Assembly: GCA_021203365.1 (NCBI GenBank)
Contig: JAJQBI010000021.1
Span: 1 to 64,000 of the forward strand
Length of the DNA: 64,000 bases
Source of the DNA: Clostridiales bacterium
GTDB lineage: Bacteria; Bacillota; Clostridia; Lachnospirales; Lachnospiraceae
Direction of reading: 5' to 3'
Shown: positions 1-12,454 of the stretch, piece by piece
Numbering within the stretch: the first letter of the stretch is position 1
How the letters are laid out: every line of letters starts with the position of its first letter
The notes under the pieces: generated by a model
Databases searched by the model: none
The model's input: only the letters and a program-made list of their open reading frames with translations
What the model was told of the DNA's origin: nothing
Made by a program: the position numbers and the translations under genes

Positions 1-41
1 TACGGATATGTAAACTGCAATTACCTGTATTAAATGTTATG

Positions 42-79
42 AAAAAAGCGGCAGGCCCCAAAAGGGTCTGCCGTTTTTT
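42..79. terminator. bidirectional intrinsic terminator
   Basis: A 10-bp stem (49-58 with 64-73, one G:T pair) and a 5-base loop are flanked by six A on the left and six T on the right, so the hairpin can stop transcripts from either side. On the minus strand it lies just beyond the aminotransferase stop and probably ends the iorA-iorB-aminotransferase transcript. Confidence 0.8.
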
Positions 80-147
80 ATGGAAAATTCTGATTTTATT
101 TTCTCCGGAGAACCACCCGGGCGAACCTCCTCTGTCCGGCGTTTCGC

Positions 148-1350
148 TTAATGATTTGCCGGCGTCAGGCCATATTCTGCCGCCAGCTTTTTAAACTCCG
201 GAAGGGAATTCATGATCGTCTCATAGGACACACAGTAGGCAATCCGCACAAACCCCGGGCAGGCAAAGGATGTCCCCGGAACAACGAGGATATTGTATTT
301 CTTCGCCGCCTCACAGAAGGCTTTTTCATCCGGAACAGGAGACTTCATAAACAGATAAAAAGCCCCCTGGGGCTTCACACAGGTAAACCCGCAGTCCACA
401 AGGCCATCATACAGGGCCTTTCGGTTCCTGTCATAGGCCGCCACATCCGTTTTCTCATCCACACATTTTCCGATCACCTTCTGCATCAGAGAGGGCGCGT
501 TCACACTTCCGCCGATTCGGTTGGCAATGGCGGCGGCTGTGATTACCTCCTCGCTTCCGTCCAGTTCATCCGGGATCAACAGATAACCGATACGCTCTCC
601 CGGAAGAGAGAGAGATTTGCTGTAGGAATATCCCACCACCGTGTTTTTATAGTATTTCGTCAGCCACGGAACTTCCACACCGTCATAAACCAGTTCACGA
701 TAGGGCTCGTCTGAGATCAGACAGATAAAAGTCCCGTATTCTTTCTGTTTTTTCTCCAGAATTCCGGCCAGCTTTTTGATCGTCTCTTCCGTGTAAACCA
801 CACCGGTGGGATTATGGGGAGTATTCACGATCACAGCTTTGGTCAGCGGCGTGATCTTCTGTTCAAATTCTTCAAGGTTTGGCTGAAAGGTTTCCGTATC
901 CGGCGCGATCTCCACAAGCTTTCCATCATAATTGCCCACATAGGCGCCATATTCCAGGAAATAGGGGGCAAAGACAATCACCTCGTCCCCCGGGTTCAGA
1001 ATCGTCTTTAAAATCACGTTCAGGCCGCTGGCCGCTCCCACGGTCATAATCAGATTTTTCGCGGAAAAGGCCGTGCCAAAGCGGCGGTTCAGAGATTCCG
1101 CAATTGTCTGACGCACATCCTCAAAGCCAGCATTGCTCATATAACCGTGAAGCACCACCGGGTCTGTCTCACGGGCCAGATCAATAATGGCCTGCCGCAC
1201 GCTTTCCGGCGCCGGCACGCTGGGATTCCCCAGACTGAAATCATATACCTTATCTGCGCCATAGATGGCCCGAAGGCGGTTGCCTTCCTCAAACATCATG
1301 CGAACCGCAGAGTTATTTCGCACAAAACCTTTCATCTTGTCTGCTATCAT
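148..1350 (-). CDS. PLP-dependent aminotransferase, class I/II
   Basis: A 400-residue fold-type I aminotransferase of usual length. The PLP-binding lysine sits in the motif SYSKSLSLPGERIGY, and the NTPHNPTG and SDEPYREL motifs typical of aspartate/aromatic aminotransferases of this subclass are present. It is the third gene of a minus-strand run after iorA and iorB, 46 bases behind iorB. That neighbourhood suggests it supplies the 2-oxo acids (aryl- or branched-chain pyruvates) that the ferredoxin oxidoreductase then decarboxylates; this role is inferred from context, because substrate choice cannot be read from the sequence. No disruption is seen. Confidence 0.88.
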   Translation of the reverse strand: MIADKMKGFVRNNSAVRMMFEEGNRLRAIYGADKVYDFSLGNPSVPAPESVRQAIIDLARETDPVVLHGYMSNAGFEDVRQTIAESLNRRFGTAFSAKNLIMTVGAASGLNVILKTILNPGDEVIVFAPYFLEYGAYVGNYDGKLVEIAPDTETFQPNLEEFEQKITPLTKAVIVNTPHNPTGVVYTEETIKKLAGILEKKQKEYGTFICLISDEPYRELVYDGVEVPWLTKYYKNTVVGYSYSKSLSLPGERIGYLLIPDELDGSEEVITAAAIANRIGGSVNAPSLMQKVIGKCVDEKTDVAAYDRNRKALYDGLVDCGFTCVKPQGAFYLFMKSPVPDEKAFCEAAKKYNILVVPGTSFACPGFVRIAYCVSYETIMNSLPEFKKLAAEYGLTPANH

Positions 1351-1396
1351 CGCTTATTCTTCCTTTCATCTGTTTCCGTCCCACGTAGGAAATCAC

Positions 1397-1972
1397 TCAG
1401 GCCACTGCATCCATACCGACCTGCAGAGCCTTTTTGTTCAGCTCCAGAAACCGGGGCTTGATATTGGCTTCCAGAATCGCATCCCAGTCAATGTGCTCCA
1501 GTCCCATGGATTTGATAATGGTACCGAGCAGAATAATATTGGCCGCCTTTTCATTTCCAAGCTCTCCGGCCAGGCGGGTGGCATCCACCACCTTGGCCCG
1601 GGCATGCTTCTCAATTTCTTCCATCACATCCTCCGGGTAAACCTCATCCCCCGTGATAACCGACATGGAGGGAATTTCCTCGTTGTTTACCACAAGGGTG
1701 CCGCCCTCCCGGAGATAATCCAGTGCGCGAAGAGCCTCCATTTTCTCAAAGGAGACTACAATGTCCGCTTTCCCCTTTTCGATAACCGGGGACATAACCT
1801 TCTCTCCATAGCGTACCTGGGAGGAAACGCACCCCCCCCCCCCCCGGGACATTCCGTGGATCTCGCTCATCTTCACATCGTAGCCCGCTTCCATCAGGCC
1901 GCTGGTCAGAATCTTGCTGGCAAGAATTGTTCCCTGACCACCCACACCAACCAGTAAAATACTCTTTGTCAT
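1397..1972 (-). CDS. iorB: indolepyruvate ferredoxin oxidoreductase, beta subunit
   Basis: Small subunit of the TPP- and ferredoxin-dependent 2-oxo acid oxidoreductase that converts aryl pyruvates to aryl-acetyl-CoA. I choose the ATG at 1972, which opens on MTKSILLVGVGGQGT, the glycine-rich N-terminus of the family; it overlaps the iorA stop as ATGA (1969-1972), a sign of translational coupling. The reading frame is open but crosses a run of 14 C (14 G in the coding strand) at 1832-1845. At that spot the family normally reads MSQRGGS; here it reads MSRGGGGCV, so the Q is lost and one residue gained. This may be an assembly artefact or a slippery tract. Confidence 0.9.
   Translation of the reverse strand: MTKSILLVGVGGQGTILASKILTSGLMEAGYDVKMSEIHGMSRGGGGCVSSQVRYGEKVMSPVIEKGKADIVVSFEKMEALRALDYLREGGTLVVNNEEIPSMSVITGDEVYPEDVMEEIEKHARAKVVDATRLAGELGNEKAANIILLGTIIKSMGLEHIDWDAILEANIKPRFLELNKKALQVGMDAVA
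1832..1845 (-). repeat. 14-bp homopolymer G tract inside iorB
   Basis: Fourteen consecutive C on the plus strand (G in the coding strand) fall in a conserved glycine-containing motif of iorB. Tracts of this length are prone to sequencing error and to slipped-strand mutation. The flanking codons match the family, the tract itself does not. Confidence 0.95.
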
Positions 1973-3753
1973 GGTCTTTCGTCCTCCTTCACAATGGCGT
2001 TCTTGGGGCATACCTGCGCGCACACATCACATCCCACACACTGTCCGGGATGAATCGTAACCTTCTTTGTGTCCCCGTGATAAATGGTAGCCGGACAGCC
2101 CACCTTCAGACACTGCTTACATCCCACACATTTCTCCGGGTCCACTTTATTCTTTGTGGTGTACAGCGCGTCAAATTCCGCTCTGTCCTCCTTCGAAAAT
2201 TTCTTGAGTACGCAGGGCCAGCGGGTGATGATCACCGACGGCTCGTCCAGAGCCAGACACGCGTCCAGAGCGGCGTCCACCTCGTCCAGCCGGTTGGGGT
2301 TGACCACATAGACATGCTTTATGCCGATGGCCCGCACCAGATCCTCAATCTTAATCAACGTTGTCTCCTCGCCCTTCACCGTATAGCCGGTTCCCGGGTT
2401 TTCCTGGTGGCCGGTCATACCCGTAATCCGGTTGTCCAGGATAATGTTCACTGTATTGCTTCCATTATACACCGTATTAATCAGAGAATTGATACCTGTG
2501 TGGAAGAAGGTGGAATCCCCCAGAACCGTTACAACTCTCCTGCCTGTTCCAAGGGCATTGAACGCCTTCTGCGCGCCATGACCGATGCTGATGCTGGCAC
2601 CCATACATACAGTGGAATCCATGGCCTGGTACGGCTTCGTAGCCGCCAGTGTATAGCAGCCGATGTCGCCGCTGATCATGATATCCTTCCGCTTGCCCAG
2701 GCGGTAAAACAGCCCTCTGTGAGGACAGCCGGCACAGAACGTGGGCGCACGCCCGATCAGTTTACTGCGGTCAAATTCCGTGACTTTATTAGGTTTGCCG
2801 GTGACGCAGGCACGGATCACATCCGGTGTCAGCTCTCCCGTAAACGGGAAAAGCTCCTTTCCGATGCATTCACATCCCTGCTGCCTAACAAATTCCTCAA
2901 TATATGGGTCATTTTCTTCCAGTATGTAAACCTTCTCCACCTGTGAACAGAAATCCTTCACAAGCTTTGCCGGAAGCGGGTTAGTAAATCCAAGCTTCAG
3001 ATAGGACGCATTTTCCCCGAATACCTCCCTTGCGTAATAATAACAGATACCGGAGGCGATCACGCCGATTTTCCGGTCTCCCATCTCCATACGGTTAAAG
3101 GGCGTTGTCTCACTGTAGGCCGCAAGCTTTTTTATCCGCTCCTCCAGCTTTACGCGCATGTTCCTTGACATTGCGGGAAGACAGACATATTTCGCCGGAT
3201 TCTTTTTCCATTCCTTCGGAGAAACCTCCTTGCGGTCAGACAGCTCCACAATGGACTTGGAGTGGCAGACACGGGTGGTCAGACGAATTATAAAAGGAGT
3301 GTCGTATTCCTCTCCCAGCTCATAAGCCGCCCGGACCATATCGATGCATTCCTGACTGTCCGCGGGCTCCAGCATGGCAATTTTGGCCGCTTTGGCGTAA
3401 TTACGGTTGTCCTGCTCATTCTGAGAGGAAAACATCCCGGGTTCATCCGCGGTTACAATCACATTTCCCGCGTTTACTCCCATGTACGACCAGGTAAACA
3501 TAGGATCCGCCGCCACGTTCATTCCCACATGCTTCATGGAAACCATGCTGCGGACTCCGGCAATGGACGCACCGATCGCCCCTTCCATAGCCACCTTTTC
3601 GTTGGGCGACCACTCCGCGTAGATCTCGTCGTATGTGGCAAGATTTTCCAGGATCTCCGTACTGGGAGTTCCCGGATAGGCGGACGCGTAACGTACCCCC
3701 GCCTCATAAGCTCCTCTGGCGACCGCCTCGTCGCCTGTCATCAGTTTTTTCAT
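1969..3753 (-). CDS. iorA: indolepyruvate ferredoxin oxidoreductase, alpha subunit
   Basis: Large catalytic subunit of indolepyruvate:ferredoxin oxidoreductase, about 594 residues. The N-terminus carries the pyruvate-oxidoreductase-type fold (YPGTPSTEI near residue 30), the middle a CAGCPHRG motif and the TPP/Mg region (GDSTFFHTG, then LDNRITGMTG), and the last 60 residues two ferredoxin-type 4Fe-4S motifs (CVGCKQC and CVGCDVC). Of two adjacent ATGs I take the second (3753), placed 5 bases behind AAGGAGG; the upstream in-frame extension has no family match. It is translationally coupled to iorB. The enzyme feeds reduced ferredoxin from amino-acid fermentation. Confidence 0.93.
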   Translation of the reverse strand: MKKLMTGDEAVARGAYEAGVRYASAYPGTPSTEILENLATYDEIYAEWSPNEKVAMEGAIGASIAGVRSMVSMKHVGMNVAADPMFTWSYMGVNAGNVIVTADEPGMFSSQNEQDNRNYAKAAKIAMLEPADSQECIDMVRAAYELGEEYDTPFIIRLTTRVCHSKSIVELSDRKEVSPKEWKKNPAKYVCLPAMSRNMRVKLEERIKKLAAYSETTPFNRMEMGDRKIGVIASGICYYYAREVFGENASYLKLGFTNPLPAKLVKDFCSQVEKVYILEENDPYIEEFVRQQGCECIGKELFPFTGELTPDVIRACVTGKPNKVTEFDRSKLIGRAPTFCAGCPHRGLFYRLGKRKDIMISGDIGCYTLAATKPYQAMDSTVCMGASISIGHGAQKAFNALGTGRRVVTVLGDSTFFHTGINSLINTVYNGSNTVNIILDNRITGMTGHQENPGTGYTVKGEETTLIKIEDLVRAIGIKHVYVVNPNRLDEVDAALDACLALDEPSVIITRWPCVLKKFSKEDRAEFDALYTTKNKVDPEKCVGCKQCLKVGCPATIYHGDTKKVTIHPGQCVGCDVCAQVCPKNAIVKEDERP

Positions 3754-3949
3754 CATGACCTCCTTCTCCCGGCTGTATAATTGAATCGGCAAAAGATATT
3801 CGCCGAAGTGATGCACAGATTTTCTGTTTATTATGCGCAAAACAGAGGGAGCGCAGTCCGCAGTCCCTCCGGTTCGAATGTCTGGTATTATGGCATGCAT
3901 TTCGGGCAGATGTCACACATCCGTTATGGGAATCGGTTCACCTGAACGT

Positions 3950-4423
3950 TTACAGCATCGACTTTACTCTGCCTTCAATATTCTTGTTAAAATTAATCAC
4001 CTCATGTACATATTCCGTATTCATGTAGGATGACGTGATAATAAAATCCGCCGTTGACTTGTTATTTGCCATGGGAATATCATAAACCTGCGCAATTCTC
4101 AGCAGTGCCTTCACGTCCGGGTCATGGGGCTGGGCTTCCAGCGGATCTGAGAAAAATACAACCAGATCTATACCGCCCTCCACTATCTTAGCGCCGATCT
4201 GCTGATCTCCGCCGAGAGGTCCGCTGTTATATCCCTTCACCGGAAGTCCGGTCTGTTCCGCAATCAGTCTGGCAGTGGTACCGGTCCCGCAGAGAAAATG
4301 CTTCTGAAGAATCTCCTTGTTCTCCTCACACCAGTTGATCAGGTCATGTTTCTTTCCGTCATGGGCAATCAGAGCAATTCGTTTCTGTTTACCAATCGTA
4401 AAAGGAATGTATTCGTTTTTCAT
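3950..4423 (-). CDS. mgsA: methylglyoxal synthase
   Basis: A 157-residue cytoplasmic enzyme that converts dihydroxyacetone phosphate to methylglyoxal and phosphate, a bypass of lower glycolysis used when sugar phosphates build up. Family motifs are complete: the GTTA phosphate-binding turn near residue 47, GPLGGDQQIGA with the catalytic aspartate, and DPLEAQPHDPDVKALLR with the conserved histidine. It stands alone on the minus strand between the ior operon and the ATP synthase operon. Confidence 0.95.
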   Translation of the reverse strand: MKNEYIPFTIGKQKRIALIAHDGKKHDLINWCEENKEILQKHFLCGTGTTARLIAEQTGLPVKGYNSGPLGGDQQIGAKIVEGGIDLVVFFSDPLEAQPHDPDVKALLRIAQVYDIPMANNKSTADFIITSSYMNTEYVHEVINFNKNIEGRVKSML

Positions 4424-4738
4424 AATGTTACCTCCTCACATAAAGGCAGGAGCGGCGTGAAACATTTTTTGTCTCACTGCCGGCCACATGCAGTACTTTC
4501 CCAATAACTCATGCACGCCTGTTTCAATATATGCCCCGGAGGCTTTTGCTATGATCGTAAAGTCATACCCGATCACATCCGGGCACGACAATAGTATAAC
4601 ACATTTTTCCTGGATAGAACACCGAAAAATTTGTGTCCCGCAAATATAATTGGTCGAAATCTCACAAAGTTTTTCTCTCACCGTTCCTGAAATTCCCGAC
4701 ATTTGTACCAAATTTACTGTCTAAACCTTATGAAATGC
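4424..4738. other. mgsA upstream region, no gene
   Basis: About 315 bases without a believable coding region. On the minus strand there is a TATACT -10-like box at 4593-4598, about 170 bases before mgsA, but no convincing -35 element. I see no known riboswitch in the implied long leader. Confidence 0.4.
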
Positions 4739-4775
4739 CTGAAGCGACAAAAGGTATTTTTCCGCTTTAATACAT
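4739..4775. repeat. decayed left end of the MITE-like repeat
   Basis: This stretch matches the left terminus of the repeat at 22513-22710 (core GAAGCGACAAAAGGTATTTT), but the second half of the small hairpin has mutated (TTTTTCCGC instead of TTTTGTCGC) and the rest of the element is missing. Confidence 0.55.
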
Positions 4776-4801
4776 TCCCACACAGGAAGCCGCCTGAATT
4801 T

Positions 4802-4838
4802 AAAAGCCCCACAGCACAAATCCGGCCGCGGAGCTTTT
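4802..4838 (-). terminator. ATP synthase operon terminator
   Basis: An 11-bp stem with two G:T pairs (4802-4812 with 4828-4838) lies 12 bases beyond the atpC stop, with the T-run inside the 3' arm of the stem on the minus strand. Confidence 0.6.
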
Positions 4839-4849
4839 CTACGGATCTC

Positions 4850-5251
4850 TTAATTCTTCACACTCAGCCTTACCAGCGCCCGGTTCAGCTTTGCCTGGGC
4901 ATTGGCGTATTCACGGTCTGTAAGGCCCTGCCTTGCCAGCCGCTCCTCCGCCCGTTTTTTTGCCTCCTGCGCACGGTTTGCGTCAATGTCTTCCTTCCAC
5001 TCCCAGGTGGTGGCCAGGACACGGCAGGTGCCATCCATAACAGACAGCATACCGCCGATACAGGCCGCATACCGTGTGGTTCCGTCTTCAAATACGACGT
5101 GAGCCTCTCCCATACCCAGGGCTGTACAGAAATTGCAATGTCCCGCAAGCACCGCCAGATCTCCGGTAATGCTCCTGCACACCAGGCGTGCAACCTCTCC
5201 CTCAAACAAAAGTCCGTCCGGCGTTCCGATCCGCAAAGGAAAATTACTCAT
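4850..5251 (-). CDS. atpC: ATP synthase F1 epsilon subunit
   Basis: 133 residues, the usual length for epsilon. The N-terminal beta-sandwich carries the family pattern (FPLRIGTPDGLLFEGEV at the start, LAVLAGHCNF near residue 35), and the C-terminal helical hairpin contains RAEERLARQG and AQAKLNRALVRL. Last gene of the ATP synthase operon, 14 bases after atpD. It couples F1 to the rotor and can inhibit ATP hydrolysis. Confidence 0.92.
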   Translation of the reverse strand: MSNFPLRIGTPDGLLFEGEVARLVCRSITGDLAVLAGHCNFCTALGMGEAHVVFEDGTTRYAACIGGMLSVMDGTCRVLATTWEWKEDIDANRAQEAKKRAEERLARQGLTDREYANAQAKLNRALVRLSVKN

Positions 5252-5265
5252 AGACGGTCTCCTTT

Positions 5266-7561
<2,296 letters not shown>

Positions 7562-7581
7562 GGGATTCCTCCTTTTTCCGA

Positions 7582-9111
7582 TTATTTAGCCGGCTTTGTG
7601 CTGAGGAACTGCTCCGTGTAATCCTTCAGCGCCTGCTTCAGATTCTCTTCCGTCTCCTCATCCAGCTTTCCGCTCTCACGAATGGCCTGCATGGCCGCAG
7701 CACCCTGGGCATTGGTATCCAGGAACGGATACAGCCCGGCCTCATAGGCGCGGACATCCTCTACCGCCACATCCGTCAGATTTCCCCTGTTTACAGCATA
7801 GAGAACCGCCACCTGCTTTTCCACCGGAATCGGGGAATTCTGGTTCTGCTTCAGAACCTCCACCAGGCGGGCTCCCTGATCCAGACGGGATTTCGTATCC
7901 GCGTCCAGGTCAGAGCCGAACTGAGCAAAGCTCTGCAGCTCCCGATACTGGGAATAAATCAGCTTCAGAGTACCGGCAACCTTTTTCATTGCTTTAATCT
8001 GCGCGTTTCCGCCTACACGGGATACGGAAATACCCGGATTCACCGCCGGCATGACACCGGAATGGAACAGCTCTGTCTCCAGGAAAATCTGTCCGTCCGT
8101 GATGGAAATTACATTGGTGGGGATATAGGCAGACACGTCCCCCGCCTGTGTCTCAATAATAGGCAGCGCAGTCAGGGAACCGCCTCCGTGAGCCTCGTCC
8201 AGCTTTGCCGCCCGCTCCAGCAGTCTGGAATGCAGATAAAAAACATCGCCGGGGTATGCCTCACGGCCCGGGGGTCTTCGAATCAGCAGGGAAAGAGCAC
8301 GGTAGGCCACCGCGTGCTTGCTCAGATCATCATAAATGATCAGCACATGTTTTCCCTGGTGCATAAAATATTCGCCCATCGCACAGCCCGAATAGGGGGC
8401 GATATACTGCAGCGGACTTGCCTCCGAAGCGGTGGCAGCCACGATAATGGTGTAATCCATGGCCCCGTTTCGGGAAAGGGTCTCAGACAGCGCGGCCACA
8501 GTTGAGCGCTTCTGTCCGATCGCCACATAAATACAGATCACATCTTTTCCCTTCTGGTTAATGATCGTATCCGTAGCGATTGTAGTCTTGCCGGTCTGAC
8601 GGTCACCGATAATCAGCTCCCTCTGCCCACGGCCAATGGGAATCATAGAATCAATGGCCTTGATTCCGGTCTGGAGCGGTTCAAATACCGGCTGACGATC
8701 GCAGATCCCCGGTGCCCGGTTCTCGATCGGGCGATATTCCTTTGCCGTAATCGGTCCGGCCCCGTCAATGGGCTGACCCAGAGCATTGACAACCCTGCCG
8801 ATCATCGCTTCTCCCACCGGAACAGAAACCACCTTTCCGGTACGTTTTACAGTCTGTCCTTCCTGGATCTTTTCTCCGGAGCCAAACAACACGATGGAGA
8901 CACTGTTTTCTTCCAGGTTCTGCGCCATTCCAAAACTGCCGTCCTCAAATTCCAGCAATTCCCCGGACATACAGTTCACAAGGCCGCTGGCTCTGGCAAT
9001 GCCGTCGCCAACAATCAGAACCGTTCCTGTTTCGTCCTGATGAATCGCATTCTCATAATATTTGATCTGGCTGCGGATGACCTTTGATATTTCTTCAGGT
9101 TTTAATTGCAT
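7582..9111 (-). CDS. atpA: ATP synthase F1 alpha subunit
   Basis: Regulatory nucleotide-binding subunit of F1, about 509 residues. I take the ATG at 9111 because [12 protein letters not shown] aligns with the usual N-terminus; an in-frame ATG four codons upstream (9123) sits too close to AAGG. The Walker A motif GDRQTGKT and the [16 protein letters not shown]-type segment (here [14 protein letters not shown]) are conserved. Preceded by atpH, followed by atpG. Confidence 0.95.
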   Translation of the reverse strand: MQLKPEEISKVIRSQIKYYENAIHQDETGTVLIVGDGIARASGLVNCMSGELLEFEDGSFGMAQNLEENSVSIVLFGSGEKIQEGQTVKRTGKVVSVPVGEAMIGRVVNALGQPIDGAGPITAKEYRPIENRAPGICDRQPVFEPLQTGIKAIDSMIPIGRGQRELIIGDRQTGKTTIATDTIINQKGKDVICIYVAIGQKRSTVAALSETLSRNGAMDYTIIVAATASEASPLQYIAPYSGCAMGEYFMHQGKHVLIIYDDLSKHAVAYRALSLLIRRPPGREAYPGDVFYLHSRLLERAAKLDEAHGGGSLTALPIIETQAGDVSAYIPTNVISITDGQIFLETELFHSGVMPAVNPGISVSRVGGNAQIKAMKKVAGTLKLIYSQYRELQSFAQFGSDLDADTKSRLDQGARLVEVLKQNQNSPIPVEKQVAVLYAVNRGNLTDVAVEDVRAYEAGLYPFLDTNAQGAAAMQAIRESGKLDEETEENLKQALKDYTEQFLSTKPAK

Positions 9112-9141
9112 GGTCTCATCCATCCTTAATAAATTATATCG

Positions 9142-9681
9142 TTACATCACTACTTCCTTCAGCATTCTGGAAATTCCGGAGATACGGCCCTGTACGGTTC
9201 CGTCCAGCTGCTTTCCCTCCAGTTCCACCCGAAGCCCGGCCACCACGGAAGGATCTGTTCTCTGTACAAGCACGATCTGCTTTCCGCTCTGCTTTTCCAG
9301 CTTTTCCTTCAGCGCTGACGCCTGCTCCGCGCTGAGCGGAGCCGCGCTGGTCACCACCGCTTCGGCTATATTGTGGTCAATGTTATAACGCCGTGTAAAT
9401 TCCTGGCAGCATCCCGCATATTCCCCCAGGATTCCCCTTTCACACAGCAGCTTCAGAAAACTTACCAGATACCGCTGAGCCTGATTTCCAAACGCGGCCT
9501 CAATCAGTCCGGTTCTCTCCTCCTTGGGAATGGATGGCTCACACAAAAGAGCCAGATAATCCGGATTTTCCCTGAAAAGATCCTGAATTACCCGCATTTC
9601 CTCCTGTATGATATCGGTAAGCGACTCCTCGGCGGCAAGGTCATATAAACTGCCGCCATACACTCTGGCCGTCTGCGTCAT
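9142..9681 (-). CDS. atpH: ATP synthase F1 delta subunit
   Basis: 179-residue peripheral-stalk subunit (OSCP-like) connecting F1 to subunit b. The N-terminal helical domain begins ARVYGGSLYDLAAEE, and the C-terminal portion has DPSVVAGLRVELEGKQLDGT, the usual delta signature. Its ATG overlaps the atpF stop by 4 bases, which suggests coupled translation. Confidence 0.93.
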   Translation of the reverse strand: MTQTARVYGGSLYDLAAEESLTDIIQEEMRVIQDLFRENPDYLALLCEPSIPKEERTGLIEAAFGNQAQRYLVSFLKLLCERGILGEYAGCCQEFTRRYNIDHNIAEAVVTSAAPLSAEQASALKEKLEKQSGKQIVLVQRTDPSVVAGLRVELEGKQLDGTVQGRISGISRMLKEVVM

Positions 9682-10181
9682 ACTCCCTCACCCACATTCG
9701 AAATAAAATCGTCAATCAGCTTCGTATGGTCTTCCTCCCGGATCTCCCGTTCAAGCACCTTTCCGGCAATCTCCACCGCCATACTTCCAATCTCATCCTT
9801 AATCTCGTTGACCGCCTTCCGCTTCTCCTGAGCGATGTCGCTCTCCGCCTTCTCTTTTATGGTGGCCGCCTGCCTGGAAGCCTCACGGAGAATCTCCTCA
9901 CTCTGAACCGTGGCTGTCTTCTGCGCGGTTGTCAGAATATCATTCGCCTTCGTCTTTGCCTCCTGCATATTCTGCTCATACTCGGCCTTCATGGACTGCG
10001 CCTCCTCCTTCGCCTTAACGGCGTCCTGGATCTGGGCGTCCGCAGCCGCCTTGCGCTTCGCCACAATATCGTTAATCGGCTTGAACAGAAAACGCTTGAT
10101 CAGATACATCTGAAGCAAAAGATTACAAATCTGAAAGACGAAGGTCCACGGTACAAGTCCGACTAAATTCTGTATTTCCAT
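9678..10181 (-). CDS. atpF: ATP synthase F0 b subunit
   Basis: 167-residue peripheral stalk protein: one membrane helix near residues 10-28, then a long charged coiled coil rich in A, K, E and Q through residue 150. The motif KRFLFKPINDIVAKRK after the membrane segment is typical of b. It overlaps atpH by 4 bases. Confidence 0.93.
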   Translation of the reverse strand: MEIQNLVGLVPWTFVFQICNLLLQMYLIKRFLFKPINDIVAKRKAAADAQIQDAVKAKEEAQSMKAEYEQNMQEAKTKANDILTTAQKTATVQSEEILREASRQAATIKEKAESDIAQEKRKAVNEIKDEIGSMAVEIAGKVLEREIREEDHTKLIDDFISNVGEGV

Positions 10182-10263
10182 GTCGTAACCTCCTTTTTCG
10201 TCTTCTGCCGTGAAATATTCATATGGCAGGCCTGTCCATCTTCCACGGCAATTTCATTTCGAA

Positions 10264-11368
<1,105 letters not shown>

Positions 11369-11447
11369 ATTGCTTTCCACCTCCTGTCTGGCTGCATTTT
11401 CCAGTATAACGTTTTCGAAATACCCGCCTTTCGTAAACCAGCCGCGT

Positions 11448-11867
11448 TTACGATGACTTTTTGAAAATCCCGGTCAGCTTTATGCCGATACTGGGAAGAA
11501 GCAGCGGTATAATCCCTGCCACGAACTGAAAGCATGGCGCGGCGATGGCGGCAATCATCCACAGAACCTGAAGCATAAACCGCTGGGAGTAACTGGCCTT
11601 TACCCTCGTCCGGGCACTGTCCTCATCCGCGCAGGCAGCGGCGCTCTGCACCATCAGCCCCATCAGAAAGAAATTGAGAATGGCAACCGCACCTCCGCAA
11701 AGCCCTCCTAAAATAACAGTGTAATCAAAGGGAACCGTCTCCGGCATTGTCAGATGCAGAACCGCAAACACGGCCCACATCACAACTGTCCCGACAATCG
11801 TCATAATGGCCACCCGGCGCGTTTCTTTCTTTACCGCCGGCTGAACCTGGCTAAACAGTCCGCTCAT
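11448..11867 (-). CDS. ATP synthase subunit I family protein
   Basis: 139-residue membrane protein with four predicted hydrophobic segments (about residues 20-40, 48-70, 95-112 and 114-130). Position directly in front of atpB, size and a GGAVAILNFFLMG-type helix 2 fit the ATP_synt_I family, whose members assist c-ring assembly or Mg2+ uptake. Sequence conservation is weak in this family, so the call relies partly on context. Confidence 0.8.
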   Translation of the reverse strand: MSGLFSQVQPAVKKETRRVAIMTIVGTVVMWAVFAVLHLTMPETVPFDYTVILGGLCGGAVAILNFFLMGLMVQSAAACADEDSARTRVKASYSQRFMLQVLWMIAAIAAPCFQFVAGIIPLLLPSIGIKLTGIFKKSS

Positions 11868-11878
11868 TCCCTGTCCTC

Positions 11879-12145
11879 CTATATATGCCTGTTAAACGAT
11901 ATTTTTTCTCTGTCAGTTTTTTCTTTTTTCTCTTTTTTTATCACGGAAAGATAAAATTTGTATGCGAAGGTTCCACTTCCGCCGAGGCCAAAAAAGAAGC
12001 CAGGCAGATATATCCAGCTTCCAAGCCCCACACAGGATGTCAGCCACCAGCACAGTGCAAGGCAGAGAAGAACCGGCGTGACGAGAGACAGCCCAAGCTG
12101 TCCGATCAGAGTTAAATTCTTAATGATTTCCGCACCTTTTTTCAT
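11879..12145 (-). CDS. AtpZ/AtpI-type small membrane protein
   Basis: 88 residues with two hydrophobic hairpin segments (residues 10-33 and 40-65) and a basic tail. It opens the ATP synthase operon and is separated from the subunit I gene by only 11 bases. The two-helix pattern with a GLGGSGTFAYKFY turn fits AtpZ/AtpI proteins, believed to help rotor assembly or carry divalent cations. No catalytic motif is expected. Confidence 0.8.
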   Translation of the reverse strand: MKKGAEIIKNLTLIGQLGLSLVTPVLLCLALCWWLTSCVGLGSWIYLPGFFFGLGGSGTFAYKFYLSVIKKEKKEKTDREKISFNRHI

Positions 12146-12195
12146 ATGTTATTCCCCATTGAAACCACCGTGCAGCAAAAAATAAAACTTTTATT

Positions 12196-12224
12196 ATTAT
12201 AACAATTTCCCAGATACATATCAA
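12196..12224 (-). promoter_or_regulatory. ATP synthase operon promoter
   Basis: On the minus strand TTGATA (12219-12224) is followed after exactly 17 bases by a consensus TATAAT (12196-12201), about 50 bases before the first gene of the atp operon. The surrounding DNA is very AT-rich. Confidence 0.75.
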
Positions 12225-12380
12225 GTAAATTCTGGAGTTATTTCAAAATTTTGTCAAAATATTATCAGTATTTTCTTTGTTCATTCTAATTTCTTTTATT
12301 TATTTAAATTGCTTTTATTTTAAAATCCTCTTCCTTTTGAAATCTGAAATTAACAGCAAAACAGAAAAATAATTTTGACA

Positions 12381-12409
12381 TTGACGATGCTTTCCAATTG
12401 GATTATAAT
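12381..12409 (+). promoter_or_regulatory. promoter of the activase-family operon
   Basis: TTGACG (12381-12386), a 17-base spacer and a perfect TATAAT (12404-12409) precede the first gene of the plus-strand three-gene unit by about 45 bases. Confidence 0.75.
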
Positions 12410-12424
12410 CATTTAATTATAATC
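12401..12424. promoter_or_regulatory. inverted repeat over the -10 box, putative operator
   Basis: GATTATAAT and ATTATAATC form a perfect 9-bp inverted repeat around CATTTA. It covers the -10 box and the expected transcription start, where a bound repressor would block RNA polymerase. The regulator is not identifiable here. Confidence 0.5.
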
Positions 12425-12454
12425 AACCGGGATATGTTGAAAGGCAAACCTTAT

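Noticed and set aside
3780-3940. Possible T-box-like or terminator structure between mgsA and iorA
   Set aside because: Only a 6-bp GAGGGA/TCCCTC pairing is visible and no T-box sequence motif; probably a weak mgsA terminator.
4436-4711. 91-codon minus-strand frame upstream of mgsA
   Set aside because: No ribosome binding site or conserved feature; the region is better read as a promoter/leader.
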